This document shows, piece after piece, positions 25,493 through 33,983 of a stretch of DNA of 64,000 nt. Numbering within the stretch: the first letter of the stretch is position 1; every line of letters begins with the position of its first letter. This DNA comes from Mesobacillus boroniphilus (GTDB lineage Bacteria > Bacillota > Bacilli > Bacillales > Cytobacillaceae), in NCBI RefSeq assembly GCF_018424685.1, contig NZ_QTKX01000001.1, forward strand, positions 1,550,001 to 1,614,000, given 5' to 3'. Made by a program: the position numbers and the translations under genes. The notes under the pieces were generated by a model. That model had not been told where the DNA came from. It ran no database searches and saw only the letters and a list, made by a program, of their open reading frames with translations.

Positions 25493-27189
25493 TACATTTC
25501 TTTTGGAGCTTTGATGCCAAGCATTCTAAGTCCTTCTTCAAGGACAATACTAACAGCATGGACCAATTGGAGTCGTGCATTCTTTTCTGTATCATCTCCA
25601 AGAATCCGGACTTCTCCGTAGTATTTATTAAAGGCCTTGGACAGATTAAGGACATATTTAGCAATTTGTGATGGATCATTTCTCTCGATCGCTCTCTCGA
25701 TTATATACGGGAATGATTGAAGCTCAGTTATTACTGGCCATTCAGCAACAGCTGCCAGATTGTCGTCCCCATTCGTATCTTCAAATCCCCCCTTTTTCAA
25801 CAACGATTGTGCCCGGGCATTTGTATATTGAACATAAGGTCCTGTTTCGCCTTCGACCTTTAACATCTCTTCCAGGACGAATTCGATATCGTTCATACGG
25901 AAATTCTTAAGATCATGAAAAACAATTGCTCCGGTACCGACCATTTTCGCAATATCAGTTTTATTAGCCAAAGAAGGATTTTTTTCTTCTATATTCTTTT
26001 CCGCCAACTGAATGGAATCTTTTAGAACACCTTCAAGCAGAACTACCTTGCCTTTTCTTGTGGACATTTTCTTGCCGTCCTTTAACATCATGCCAAACGG
26101 AACATGAGTAATACCATCCGCCCAAGGTAAGTCCATTTTTGTAAGCACTGCTTTTAACTGTTTAAAGTGAAGGGTTTGCTCATTACCAACTACATATATA
26201 GATTTCACAAAAGAATACTCTTCGAACCTGTACAATGCTGCAGCTAAATCTCGTGTAGCGTACAAGGTTGCGCCATCCGACTTTTTTATAAGACATGGTG
26301 GAAGTTCTGTGTCATCCAATTTAACTACTTGTGCACCATCAGAATCTTCAAGCAGCCCCCTTTCTCTTAGCATTTCAACGATTGGTTCCATTTTGTCATT
26401 ATAAAAAGCTTCTCCAGCATATGAATCAAATTCAATCCCCATAAGGTCATATATCTTCTTAAACTCCTTCAATGATTCATCCTTGAACCATTTCCAAAGC
26501 TTAAGTGCTTCAGCATCCCCATTTTCCAGACGCCTGAACCAGTCGCGACCCTCTTGTTCAAGCTCTAGTTGACTTTCTGCGGCTTCATGAAATGTTATAT
26601 AGAGCGCAAGCAGCTCCTGTATCGGGTTCTCCTTCACTTTTTCCTCTTTGCCCCAAAGTTTATACGCCGTGATGAGTTTGCCAAACTGAGTTCCCCAGTC
26701 TCCTAGATGGTTGATTTTCACTGTCTTGTATCCGCATTTTTCATATAAAAGGGATAGTGAATTCCCTATAACAGTTGACCGCAGATGGCCCATGGAAAAG
26801 GGTTTCGCGATATTGGGAGATGAAAGATCAATTGTCACAGTCTGATTTTCACCAATATCAAGGTCACCATAATGATTCTTCTTTTGCCGAATTTCATATA
26901 AAAGGTCTTTGGCAACTTCTGTCTTATTTAAAAACGCATTTATATACGCGCCGACTGGTTCGAAACGTTCTATTGATCCAACAGCTCGGCTTTGCAATCG
27001 TGCACTTATCTCTTTGGCAATTTCAACTGGTGGCTTTCTCATGGTTTTTGCCAGTTGGAAGCACGGAAAAGCTAAGTCTCCCTGGTGCAAGAATTTCGGC
27101 TTCTCGATTAACCGCTCTATTTCATAAGAAGAAAGAACCCCATCTATCTCAGCGGCAAGCAATTCTGAATACAGTTTTACATAATCCAT
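25492..27189 (-). CDS. argS: Arginyl-tRNA synthetase
   Basis: A 565-residue class I synthetase that charges tRNA-Arg. It has the N-terminal Add1 domain, the HIGH-like motif SMGHLRST, KINHLGDWGTQFGKL, and a KMSTRKG signature loop, then the DALR anticodon domain (NARAQSLLKKGG, FNKYY). The start is the ATG at 27189, just after the T-box terminator; the frame upstream to 27345 is leader RNA, not protein. T-box control suggests this may be a regulated second ArgS, as in some B. cereus-group genomes; a second copy cannot be checked here. Confidence 0.92.
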   Translation of the reverse strand: MDYVKLYSELLAAEIDGVLSSYEIERLIEKPKFLHQGDLAFPCFQLAKTMRKPPVEIAKEISARLQSRAVGSIERFEPVGAYINAFLNKTEVAKDLLYEIRQKKNHYGDLDIGENQTVTIDLSSPNIAKPFSMGHLRSTVIGNSLSLLYEKCGYKTVKINHLGDWGTQFGKLITAYKLWGKEEKVKENPIQELLALYITFHEAAESQLELEQEGRDWFRRLENGDAEALKLWKWFKDESLKEFKKIYDLMGIEFDSYAGEAFYNDKMEPIVEMLRERGLLEDSDGAQVVKLDDTELPPCLIKKSDGATLYATRDLAAALYRFEEYSFVKSIYVVGNEQTLHFKQLKAVLTKMDLPWADGITHVPFGMMLKDGKKMSTRKGKVVLLEGVLKDSIQLAEKNIEEKNPSLANKTDIAKMVGTGAIVFHDLKNFRMNDIEFVLEEMLKVEGETGPYVQYTNARAQSLLKKGGFEDTNGDDNLAAVAEWPVITELQSFPYIIERAIERNDPSQIAKYVLNLSKAFNKYYGEVRILGDDTEKNARLQLVHAVSIVLEEGLRMLGIKAPKEM

Positions 27190-27204
27190 TAAATAACCCC
27201 CTAA

Positions 27205-27435
27205 AAAATAAAAAACTCCCGTCTCTATATAAGAGACGAGAGTTTTCCCGCGGTACCACTCCAATTGTTCCAAAGTTCGGAACCTTCTTTCATTGATAAC
27301 GGGTAAATCCCGGCCAGCCATACTCCATTCAGGCAGGCATCTCAAAAGTGCGCTTCATTATTCTCCTGCACCAGGCTTCCACCGTCCCTGGCTCGCTGTA
27401 GCAAGCTAGAATAATTACTCTCTTCATCATCGATT
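27205..27435 (-). promoter_or_regulatory. T-box riboswitch leader of argS
   Basis: On the minus strand, Stem I has the AGTA element near 27419, stem AATTATTCT / AGAATAAT, and a specifier loop GAAGCGCAC in which CGC (27350-27352, Arg) is followed by the usual A. Then GGAGTGGTACCGCGGG holds the T-box core (27247-27259), which pairs with uncharged tRNA NCCA. The terminator at 27206-27246 (AAAACTCTCGTCTC / GAGACGGGAGTTTT, T run) follows. Uncharged tRNA-Arg should promote read-through into argS. Confidence 0.92.
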
Positions 27436-27528
27436 AGATATTTTTACCATTATAAACAACGACCAAGTTATTTTGCAATCATTAATTTTGGGAATCTATC
27501 GATATTACAAAGATAAGTTTTCAAAAAT

Positions 27529-28002
27529 CTACTTAACGTTTAATCCTGTGACGAATTCTTGGATTGAACGATTGTGATCATCAAACATTTCAATATAATT
27601 ACCGCCAGTATAATCGCCAATCACTTTCCGCCAAAAGTTTCTCGCCGGCTCATTTTTCTCTACCTGGGTAATACTCCATTTTCCAGGGAATTGGTCGAAC
27701 AGCTTGATGGCCGCAATCTTGCCAAATCCCCTACGGTAGAATTTCCTCATGATAAAAAACTCAAGAATGACATTGGGATTTCCGCTTTCGACCATAGCAA
27801 AACCTGCAAGTTCCCCATCATGAATTATAAAAAAAGCATGTAAATCAGCTTCATTCAAATACGGCTTCAAATCAAACGGAGCAAAGCTGCCATTCTCTTC
27901 AAGCTTGATATCCTGAAAAACGGTAAACTCATAAATATAAAATTGAATTAAATTTTGAAGAATTACTTCATCCTCTTGTTTCACTCGCACTAAATCAATC
28001 AC
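27529..28002 (-). CDS. GNAT-family N-acetyltransferase
   Basis: A 157-residue protein starting at GTG 28002 with AAGGAG seven bases upstream; the longer frame to 28053 would translate through the RBS. Visible GNAT elements are GELAGFAMVES, the acetyl-CoA loop MRKFYRRGFGKIAA and VEKNEPARNFWRKV. Acceptor unknown. Monocistronic. Confidence 0.85.
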   Translation of the reverse strand: MIDLVRVKQEDEVILQNLIQFYIYEFTVFQDIKLEENGSFAPFDLKPYLNEADLHAFFIIHDGELAGFAMVESGNPNVILEFFIMRKFYRRGFGKIAAIKLFDQFPGKWSITQVEKNEPARNFWRKVIGDYTGGNYIEMFDDHNRSIQEFVTGLNVK

Positions 28003-28295
28003 ATGGATTCTCCTTCTATACAACAAGGTTTTATAATTAGGCTCTTTTCTCAAACTTTGTTGCTATTGACTACAAAATAGGAGTGAATGAACTATTTTTC
28101 TTCTCAAAGCAGCCCTTTTTATGAGAAAAGAGCATGCAAACAAAATACCGAACCGCAAAATAGCATTATATTGCGTTAAAATCGGCATTAGGATTTTAAC
28201 AACAATCCTACGAAAACAGCCTATAATTAATAATTCTTTCCTTTATAAAGAAAACCCTTTTTATATCAAAAAAGAGAAGTTAATTATAGAATCCT
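28003..28295. other. AT-rich intergenic region
   Basis: About 290 bases containing the GNAT promoter. A plus-strand frame of 70 codons crosses it, but it has no RBS, is Lys/Ile-rich low-complexity, and overlaps the next gene. I see no supported feature. Confidence 0.4.
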
Positions 28296-29207
28296 TTATT
28301 CCTCTCTGTTTGGATAAGAATATATATAAATAATTTCTTGTCCAATGATTGAGATATTAACGATTTCCAATCCATCATTCGATTCAAAAGTATGTGACGA
28401 ACCGCCATCGTTAATTTGCTTCCATCCTCCTGTCGATTTAATCTTATCCAAATAATCGCTATAGTTTTGGGAATGGCTCCCTTGTTCCCATACGTATTTT
28501 TCTGTGTTCCCGGTAAGTTCTACTGGTTTTAAGCCAACTGGATAAGGAAGATTTCCGTAACCATGGGTAACATAAAGCTGCTGATCATGACGATATGGTT
28601 TCGGTTTAAAGAAATCTAAAGATGAAATGATCTGGAAGATTTCCGCGTATTCAAGCTTTGGATAGTCAAAACTGAAATGAATGGTCTCCTGGCCTGCCTC
28701 CACGAAGAAATGGTATCGGAGGCTCACATCCATCATTTTAACGTGTTCGATATACAAAGTTGTTGGATATGGAAAGTTGTCCATTTCCTTTGCCATATTC
28801 ATAGCCCTGGTATTGATGATTTTATCTTTCTCTCCATCAGTGACAAACCCAGCCATTCCGACTTGTTCAGGGTTGCCTTCTTCAAAAAAAGCAAAATCCC
28901 CCTCTTTCTTTTCGCTATATACACTTTCTAAATCCCATTTAAAGCTCAAATCATTTATCGTATGTGACTGACCTATCCGTTCGGTATATTGATAATGCTT
29001 TTGCAACTGGATCAGCAAACCTGCGGAAATGAATAAAAAGAGTGCGGTAAGCACAATGTTTTTCCACTCAATAATTCTATATTTCTCTTTTTGTCCAGCT
29101 TGTGTACCGATCGATGACTTGATTTTATTTCTCATCCTATTTTTTTCCTCTTCTCCCGGAGTGACTGACCTAAGGAGATCCCAATTTTTATCAGAGTCTC
29201 TTCTCAA
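28296..29207 (-). CDS. Membrane anti-sigma-factor-like partner of the ECF gene
   Basis: About 303 residues. A cytosolic N-terminus (WDLLRSVTPGEEEKNRM) is followed by one membrane segment (IVLTALFLFISAGLLI) and a long extracytoplasmic domain. That is the layout of RsiX/RsiV-type anti-sigma factors. It overlaps the sigma gene's end, indicating translational coupling. I favour a TTG start at 29207 behind AAGGGGG; tandem ATGs at 29231/29228 are alternatives without an RBS. The role as anti-sigma is inferred from position and topology. Confidence 0.7.
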   Translation of the reverse strand: MRRDSDKNWDLLRSVTPGEEEKNRMRNKIKSSIGTQAGQKEKYRIIEWKNIVLTALFLFISAGLLIQLQKHYQYTERIGQSHTINDLSFKWDLESVYSEKKEGDFAFFEEGNPEQVGMAGFVTDGEKDKIINTRAMNMAKEMDNFPYPTTLYIEHVKMMDVSLRYHFFVEAGQETIHFSFDYPKLEYAEIFQIISSLDFFKPKPYRHDQQLYVTHGYGNLPYPVGLKPVELTGNTEKYVWEQGSHSQNYSDYLDKIKSTGGWKQINDGGSSHTFESNDGLEIVNISIIGQEIIYIYSYPNREE

Positions 29208-29790
29208 AATATCCGCCCCCTTCCTCATCATTCTTTTTTTTCAATGCAGCTAACCCTCTAGATAATGTTTTTCTGATTTTTGATTCAGACCATCCCAGGA
29301 TTTCAGCAATTTCCTTTGTAGAACACTCTTCAATTTTTTTCAAAGTAATCACAAGTCTGTAGTTTGGTTTAAGCTGCTGGATTGCTTCCAATGTTCTCTC
29401 TATCGTATCTTTGTTTTCAATATACTGTTCAATGTTAAAAGGTGACTGGATCTCTGGGTCTTTGGAAAATAATGAAAAAACCCTCTTTCTTCTTCTCTTG
29501 CGTATTTCATCTATTACGAGATACTTTGCTATACTAAAAAGCCAGGTATTCACGTTCGTTCTATTTTCGAATTTCTCAAAGGATTTAAAGGCACGCAAAA
29601 AAGTGTCATGTACCAAGTCCTCGCAGCATTGACGGTCTCCCATCATGTAAAAAATAAACCGGTAAATATCTTTATAATATATCTCATACCATTCCATTAC
29701 CTGTTGTTCTTTAATATTATCCTTAATTTCCCCCACCTCATTTCCGCTATCTATACGATTAGTCGAAGCAGTTTGAAAAGTGTGACACAT
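29191..29790 (-). CDS. ECF-type sigma-70 factor (SigX-like)
   Basis: A 199-residue extracytoplasmic-function sigma factor. Region 2 contains YKDIYRFIFYMMGDRQCCEDLVHDTFLRAF and NVNTWLFSIAKYLVIDEIRKRRR. Region 4 contains KPNYRLVITLKKIEECSTKEIAEILGWSESKIRKTLSRGL. The start is the ATG at 29790 after AAAGGAGAAAAT. It is paired with the membrane protein downstream, which should hold it inactive until an envelope signal. Likely targets are envelope genes; none can be named here. Confidence 0.9.
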   Translation of the reverse strand: MCHTFQTASTNRIDSGNEVGEIKDNIKEQQVMEWYEIYYKDIYRFIFYMMGDRQCCEDLVHDTFLRAFKSFEKFENRTNVNTWLFSIAKYLVIDEIRKRRRKRVFSLFSKDPEIQSPFNIEQYIENKDTIERTLEAIQQLKPNYRLVITLKKIEECSTKEIAEILGWSESKIRKTLSRGLAALKKKNDEEGGGYFEKRL

Positions 29791-29815
29791 ATTTTCTCCT
29801 TTTTCCATTATAAGT

Positions 29816-29856
29816 AAAAATGAGCCCACATCTTTTTAAGATGTGGGCTCATTTCA
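29816..29856 (-). terminator. Terminator of the OsmC-like gene
   Basis: AATGAGCCCACATCTT / AAGATGTGGGCTCATT, 16-bp stem followed by T run. Confidence 0.9.
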
Positions 29857-30327
29857 CTAGTATTCTTCAATCTCCCAAGTATGTGTGAACTGGATACAGC
29901 CTTTTAATGTTTGTGCAACTGGACATCCTTGTTCGAAAACATTTAATGCTCTTTCGGCAGCTTCACTTTTACCGGCCGGGACCTTAAGTTCATAGTGGCA
30001 GCTGATTTTCGTTATTTTCAATACTCCTTCTGGTGCTTCAATTGTACCTTGCACCTTTGCCAGAACTTTATCGGGGGAAGTTGGTATTTTACGCGCCTCC
30101 AGCGCGCCAGATAGGGTTCCTACCAGTCAGCCGCCTGCTGCGGAAACAATATGGTCAAGCGTTGATGGATATTCTACTTCTGGATTCACACCATAGAACT
30201 GCTTTACACCACCATGGACGCCAAAAAGCAATGGCTCACTAAACCCATCAATATAAGCCTCTCTGATTTTGTTTGGAGTATCTTTTTGGAACACTGTTAT
30301 CTTCGTTAAGGCGATTGGCTCAGACAA
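29857..30327 (-). CDS. OsmC-family selenoprotein (in-frame UGA at the catalytic Cys)
   Basis: If TGA at 30127-30129 is read as selenocysteine, this is one uninterrupted 156-residue OsmC/Ohr-type protein. Sec67 follows HIVSAAGG and precedes LVGTLSGALEA, exactly where OsmC proteins have the peroxidatic Cys. The resolving Cys is in EQGCPVAQ (Cys135). The length is normal for the family, which reduces hydroperoxides. Both halves stay in the same frame, with no other stop. A GC stem-loop begins 21 nt after the UGA and selB is in the window. TTG start at 30327, with AAGGAGG ten bases upstream. A Cys-to-stop pseudogene or sequencing error is the alternative; a split into two genes is less likely. 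Confidence 0.85.
30092..30106 (-). promoter_or_regulatory. Candidate bacterial SECIS hairpin in the OsmC-like gene
   Basis: Stem CGCGC / GCGCG (five GC pairs) closes the loop TGGAG. The stem starts 21 nt and the loop 26 nt after the UGA, in the range where SelB binds bacterial SECIS elements. The thioredoxin-like gene has its loop at the equivalent distance (27 nt). Confidence 0.65.
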
Positions 30328-30530
30328 TTAAACGATCCCTCCTTGGTTTTCTAACTCCACCATATAAGAAACCGTATTATTTTTCAAACAATTTCCTATT
30401 GTTTTGATAAAAGGGCAGCCCGTCTTTATTCTTCTATGATATACAAGCTGATGCTCGTCCGACTTTTTTACATAATATGTTGTTGTAAGGTTCGGATCTT
30501 ACCTATCTTCTTTAAGGAAGGGGTGAAGAG

Positions 30531-30668
30531 ATGTTAATCACTTCGATTGTTGTTCTTTTGTTGGCGCTTGCTTTAGTCGTTGCGATTTTGTTGGGTCAGG
30601 ATGCTTTAGCTGATGTCCTATACACTTGCATCGGCGAAGTAATTGCTGTAGAAAACGGAGCTGCTTAA
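30531..30668 (+). CDS. Small single-pass membrane peptide, 45 residues
   Basis: ATG after AAGGAAGGGG. The product has one long hydrophobic segment (IVVLLLALALVVAILLG) and an acidic tail with one Cys, ending VENGAA. It precedes the coiled-coil gene at 30769, separated by a strong hairpin without a T run. No family was recognised. Confidence 0.6.
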   Translation: MLITSIVVLLLALALVVAILLGQDALADVLYTCIGEVIAVENGAA

Positions 30669-30705
30669 TCTCTTTGAAAGATTTGTGACCTGAAGTTCCT
30701 TACAG

Positions 30706-30738
30706 TCTCCCTGGCTATACCGGTAATAGCCGGGGAGA
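30706..30738 (+). other. 13-bp hairpin without T run
   Basis: TCTCCCTGGCTAT / ATAGCCGGGGAGA around a 7-base loop, 38 bases after the small membrane gene. The sequence after it is TCTTAATAAA, so it is a weak terminator at best. It may be an mRNA-processing or attenuation element before the next gene. Confidence 0.5.
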
Positions 30739-30768
30739 TCTTAATAAATGATAGAAAGGGTGTATTTT

Positions 30769-31206
30769 ATGAATGATAAGGAAATAAAGCCGCATATTGA
30801 CCGCTTAAAAAAAGATCCCTCATTGAGTGAAATACTTAATTTTACCGAGGCAATTATTAAGAAATTACCAGAAGATACAAAGGAGAATGTAACAGAGAAT
30901 AATATCCCAGCTGTGAAAAATCAATTAAATGCAGATACCCTTAACTCCCTGGTGAAGTCTGCACAAAGTTTTGTAAATCCAACTACTTTATCATTACTCT
31001 CCAGGGCCCTAAATCAGTCAGAGATTAAAGATGAAAATCCTGAATCCCCCAACTTAAGACTTGAGATCGAACATCTTTCAGCTGAACTGAGCGAAGTAAA
31101 AGAGGAATTGAATCAAATAAAAATCCAGTTAGCAGAACAGAGTCAGCGTTTTGAAGATCTGGAGACAAATGTACAAATCTTAAACGCCGGAGGAGACGGT
31201 GAGTAA
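30769..31206 (+). CDS. Coiled-coil protein, unknown
   Basis: A 145-residue soluble protein. The first 95 residues are helical, and a heptad-rich coiled coil (LRLEIEHLSAELSEVKEEL, IKIQLAEQSQRFEDLETNV) fills the C-terminus. The start is the ATG at 30769 with GAAAGGG upstream. No family was recognised. It could be co-transcribed with the small membrane peptide. Confidence 0.65.
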   Translation: MNDKEIKPHIDRLKKDPSLSEILNFTEAIIKKLPEDTKENVTENNIPAVKNQLNADTLNSLVKSAQSFVNPTTLSLLSRALNQSEIKDENPESPNLRLEIEHLSAELSEVKEELNQIKIQLAEQSQRFEDLETNVQILNAGGDGE

Positions 31207-31252
31207 AAATAGAGTCCTTCATTTTCAACTTTGGAGGACTCTATTTTTCAAG
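31206..31252 (+). terminator. Terminator of the coiled-coil gene
   Basis: AAAATAGAGTCC / GGACTCTATTTT stem with T run. Confidence 0.85.
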
Positions 31253-31334
31253 GTAAATGTACGGAGTGGAACGCCCTTAAAAGGAATTCTCTATCAGGAA
31301 CCTGCAGCAGCTCATTGGATAACACCTTTCTCTT

Positions 31335-31940
31335 TTAAAAAGTCAATGCCAGATAGATGGCGGTACCCCACATAATCGTAGCGGAAACTTTATTTAAGAT
31401 ACTGTGAAGACCATTCGATTTCCCTAACCTCCCCATCTGATGGCCAACGAAGGCAAGAGCAAAAAACCAAATCCAGGATGTTAAAATACAGGCCAGCGCA
31501 AAAGTGATTTTCGCCAAACCTGCATAGTTAAGCGAACTCGTTCCTATCACTCCGATTGTATCCATGATCGCATGGGGATTAAGTAAGGAAACCGAAGCTG
31601 CGAATGTTATTTGTTTTTTACGGGAAAAGGCCTCCTGTACTGCCGATACTTCAGAAGGCTTACTCTTCCAAGTTAAATAACCCATGTAGATTAAAAATAC
31701 GATCCCGGCTGATATAAGCAATGTGTTTAGCCAGGCAAGCTGAAGGACGATAACCGATATTCCCAGAACAGCCAAAGTGATTAAGAGTGTATCACTTATC
31801 GAAGCTGTCAGAATAACAGGCAATGCTTTCCTATATTGCTTGTGTATTGATCCTTGATTGAAGACAAATACGTTTTGGACTCCTAACGGAAGGATCAGCC
31901 CGAAAGCGATGATGAATCCATGAATAACTGCAGCCAGCAT
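31335..31940 (-). CDS. LysE/ArgO-family amino acid exporter
   Basis: A 201-residue inner-membrane exporter with about six hydrophobic helices. The LysE signature LILPLGVQNVFVFNQGS is near the N-terminus and SLLNPHAIMDTIGVIG near the middle. Homologues export basic amino acids (lysine, arginine). No lysine riboswitch was seen in its 5' region. Monocistronic. Confidence 0.88.
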   Translation of the reverse strand: MLAAVIHGFIIAFGLILPLGVQNVFVFNQGSIHKQYRKALPVILTASISDTLLITLAVLGISVIVLQLAWLNTLLISAGIVFLIYMGYLTWKSKPSEVSAVQEAFSRKKQITFAASVSLLNPHAIMDTIGVIGTSSLNYAGLAKITFALACILTSWIWFFALAFVGHQMGRLGKSNGLHSILNKVSATIMWGTAIYLALTF

Positions 31941-32119
31941 AAACTTTCTACCCTTTCATCTAACCCATCTTGTTTTTCAAAAATACCATTAATCAAATTC
32001 TTCTAAAAAGCTTTCAAGTGCTTTTTCAATTCATTAATAATCCCAAACCACAAATTTTATTAAAGGAAAATTCTAGATGATAGAGAAATATATCTTATTA
32101 TGTTTTGGAGGTATTAAGT

Positions 32120-32860
32120 TTGAACAATGATACTATATTGATCAATAAAAAGAGCTGGGACGAGGTCGCTCCCCGGTTTTATGGAAGAACAGCATTGCCA
32201 GAGTATGGTCCCTTCGCTCCTGAAGAAACAGAGCTTAAACTGTTTGGGAGCGTAAGAGGCAAAAAAGTTCTCGATATCGGCTGCGGAAGCGGCCACTCTT
32301 TGAAGTACATGAACGATAATGGGGCTGCAGAATTGTGGGGGTTAGATCTTTCCCACTCACAAATTTCAGCGGCAGGGGAATTGTTAAAAGATACAAATGT
32401 GAAGTTATTCCAATCACCTATGGAATTAAATCCTGGTTTGCCTCAAACCTACTTTGATGTTGTATATTCGATTTTCTCCCTTGGTTGGACAACAAACCTA
32501 GAACAAACGCTTAAGAATGTTCATGAATATTTGAAGCCTGGAGGAGTTTTTATATTTAGCTGGGAGCATCCACTCTTCAGCCGGATTCAAAACACAGATG
32601 ATGGCCTGTTGTTTAATAAATCGTATCATGAGGAAGGCCCTTATGATCATCAGGCATGGAACCACCCCGCCATCATGCAGCAGTATAAAGTGAGTACATA
32701 CATCAATTCACTAGTCGATACAGGTTTTAAGATTATAAAAATGGTGGAAGAAGCGAGAATCACTGACGAATTAATAAGCAGGGATCATAACAGATGGTAT
32801 AACTGGTCAAAAGTACAGTCAGTACCAACTACTATTATTTTCAAATGCGAAAAACATTAG
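32120..32860 (+). CDS. Class I SAM-dependent methyltransferase
   Basis: A 246-residue methyltransferase with motif I VLDIGCGSGHSLKYM, the acidic residue of motif II in WGLDLSHSQI, and YFDVVYSIFSLGW. The C-terminal half is typical of UbiE-like methyltransferases of unknown acceptor. GGAGG is spaced for the TTG at 32120; the frame from 32105 begins inside the RBS. Confidence 0.85.
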   Translation: MNNDTILINKKSWDEVAPRFYGRTALPEYGPFAPEETELKLFGSVRGKKVLDIGCGSGHSLKYMNDNGAAELWGLDLSHSQISAAGELLKDTNVKLFQSPMELNPGLPQTYFDVVYSIFSLGWTTNLEQTLKNVHEYLKPGGVFIFSWEHPLFSRIQNTDDGLLFNKSYHEEGPYDHQAWNHPAIMQQYKVSTYINSLVDTGFKIIKMVEEARITDELISRDHNRWYNWSKVQSVPTTIIFKCEKH

Positions 32861-32865
32861 CAGAA

Positions 32866-32896
32866 TAAAAAAGGACTTAGTAATAAGTCCTTTTTC
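32866..32896 (+). terminator. Bidirectional terminator
   Basis: AAAAGGACTTA / TAAGTCCTTTT stem with T run, between the methyltransferase and the convergent small membrane gene. Confidence 0.85.
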
Positions 32897-32898
32897 AA

Positions 32899-33072
32899 TT
32901 AATCTTTGATCACTTTCTGTGCGATAAAAGATACTGCTATCGTAATAATAAAAGCAAAAATCCCTAAGTAAATCCCATTTTCCCAATCGAACATATTCCT
33001 TGCGAACGTTATGAGTGTAGCGACAAAAAAGCCTATGAATAGTGCCTGGCGAAAGTTGAATTTATTTTTCAA
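32899..33072 (-). CDS. Small two-helix membrane protein, 57 residues
   Basis: TTG start at 33072 with GAGGGATT upstream. Two hydrophobic helices (ALFIGFFVATLITFA, GIYLGIFAFIITIAVSFIA) flank the loop RNMFDWENG, and the tail is basic. It lies three bases downstream of the Nudix gene stop codon, so it is probably the last gene of that operon. No known family. Confidence 0.6.
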   Translation of the reverse strand: MKNKFNFRQALFIGFFVATLITFARNMFDWENGIYLGIFAFIITIAVSFIAQKVIKD

Positions 33073-33074
33073 CT

Positions 33075-33509
33075 TTAATCCCTCAACTTTAATAAACTTA
33101 CATATTCTAATATTGCCAAATCGACCTGGTCAATGTGTATAATATCCTTTAAATCCCAAAGTCTTATCGCAATCGTTTCCTCATTTTGTTGGAATGGGTG
33201 TAATGTACAAACTGTCGCGTAAAATATCGGATTGAACTTCTCAATATTCTTAAGAAGATTCCTCACCCTCGCCAATCCAATAAATATAAGATTCTCAACG
33301 AACTGTCCCGTTTCTTCATGCAGTTCTCTTTGCGCGCAATCCCGAGGTGTTTCACCCTTCTCCCTCATGCTATTGTATCCAAGGAGGTAACTCCCATTTT
33401 TCTCAACTATTGCATAAGAGCCTGCCAGTGGGTGATACTGGTCGATTTCCATTTCATTCATTTCGATCAACTCTATTAATTCAAAGCCATTATTTTGCTT
33501 GGTGATCAT
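33075..33509 (-). CDS. Nudix hydrolase (diverged box)
   Basis: A 144-residue protein. GETPRDCAQRELHEETGQ carries the RE-x-x-EE-x-G core of the Nudix box, but the first Gly of the box is replaced by Ser, so activity may be altered. The start is the ATG at 33509 after AAGGGCG, overlapping the HIT gene end by 20 bases (translational coupling). It probably acts on a nucleoside diphosphate derivative related to the HIT partner. Confidence 0.8.
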   Translation of the reverse strand: MITKQNNGFELIELIEMNEMEIDQYHPLAGSYAIVEKNGSYLLGYNSMREKGETPRDCAQRELHEETGQFVENLIFIGLARVRNLLKNIEKFNPIFYATVCTLHPFQQNEETIAIRLWDLKDIIHIDQVDLAILEYVSLLKLRD

Positions 33510-33870
33510 GAAGCAATCGCCCTTGTTCGTCACGTACCTTCGCACCGAAATGGACATGCCAGTGCATATGCTTGTTGCTCTGATAGTTTCCAATGTTAGT
33601 AGAGATCGTACATGCTCCATAATCCTTTTCGAGCTTAGAGGCAACCTGCTTCACTACCTGAAGAACATCGCTCAAAATCTCCGCTTCCTCATTAGATACT
33701 GTTAGAAATGATAAAATATGTTTTTTGGGAATGACAATAAAATGTACCTCATAATATGGACGGGTGTGATAAAAAGCGAGGCAATGCTCAGTTTCCACCA
33801 CTATTTCAACTTGCGTCTTGCCTGACAAAACTTCATCACAATAAAAATCTTCCCATTTTTGTTCAGTCAT
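33490..33870 (-). CDS. HIT-family nucleotide hydrolase
   Basis: A 126-residue HIT protein with the histidine triad HMHWHVHFG and the upstream PYYEVHFIVIPKKHI strand. In the family the central His forms a nucleotidyl intermediate on AMP-type substrates. The start is the ATG at 33870 after AGGAGTG. It is the first gene of a HIT-Nudix-small membrane protein operon. Confidence 0.88.
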   Translation of the reverse strand: MTEQKWEDFYCDEVLSGKTQVEIVVETEHCLAFYHTRPYYEVHFIVIPKKHILSFLTVSNEEAEILSDVLQVVKQVASKLEKDYGACTISTNIGNYQSNKHMHWHVHFGAKVRDEQGRLLHDHQAK

Positions 33871-33983
33871 AAGAACACTCCTGTAAAGCAACTTTTGTTA
33901 TCTGTTTTCACCTCGGGCGGATTCCTAATGAAGCTTTTTCAATTCTGTACTCATTTGAGATAATAAAGCTTTTCTCTTCTTAT

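Noticed and set aside
28121..28333. 70-codon plus-strand ORF
   Set aside because: No RBS, low-complexity Lys/Ile composition, and overlaps the end of the anti-sigma-like gene.
29857..30054. Separate short OsmC C-terminal gene, and 30127-30327 as another
   Set aside because: Both pieces are in one frame joined by one TGA at the catalytic column. There is no RBS before the inner start. A single recoded gene is simpler.
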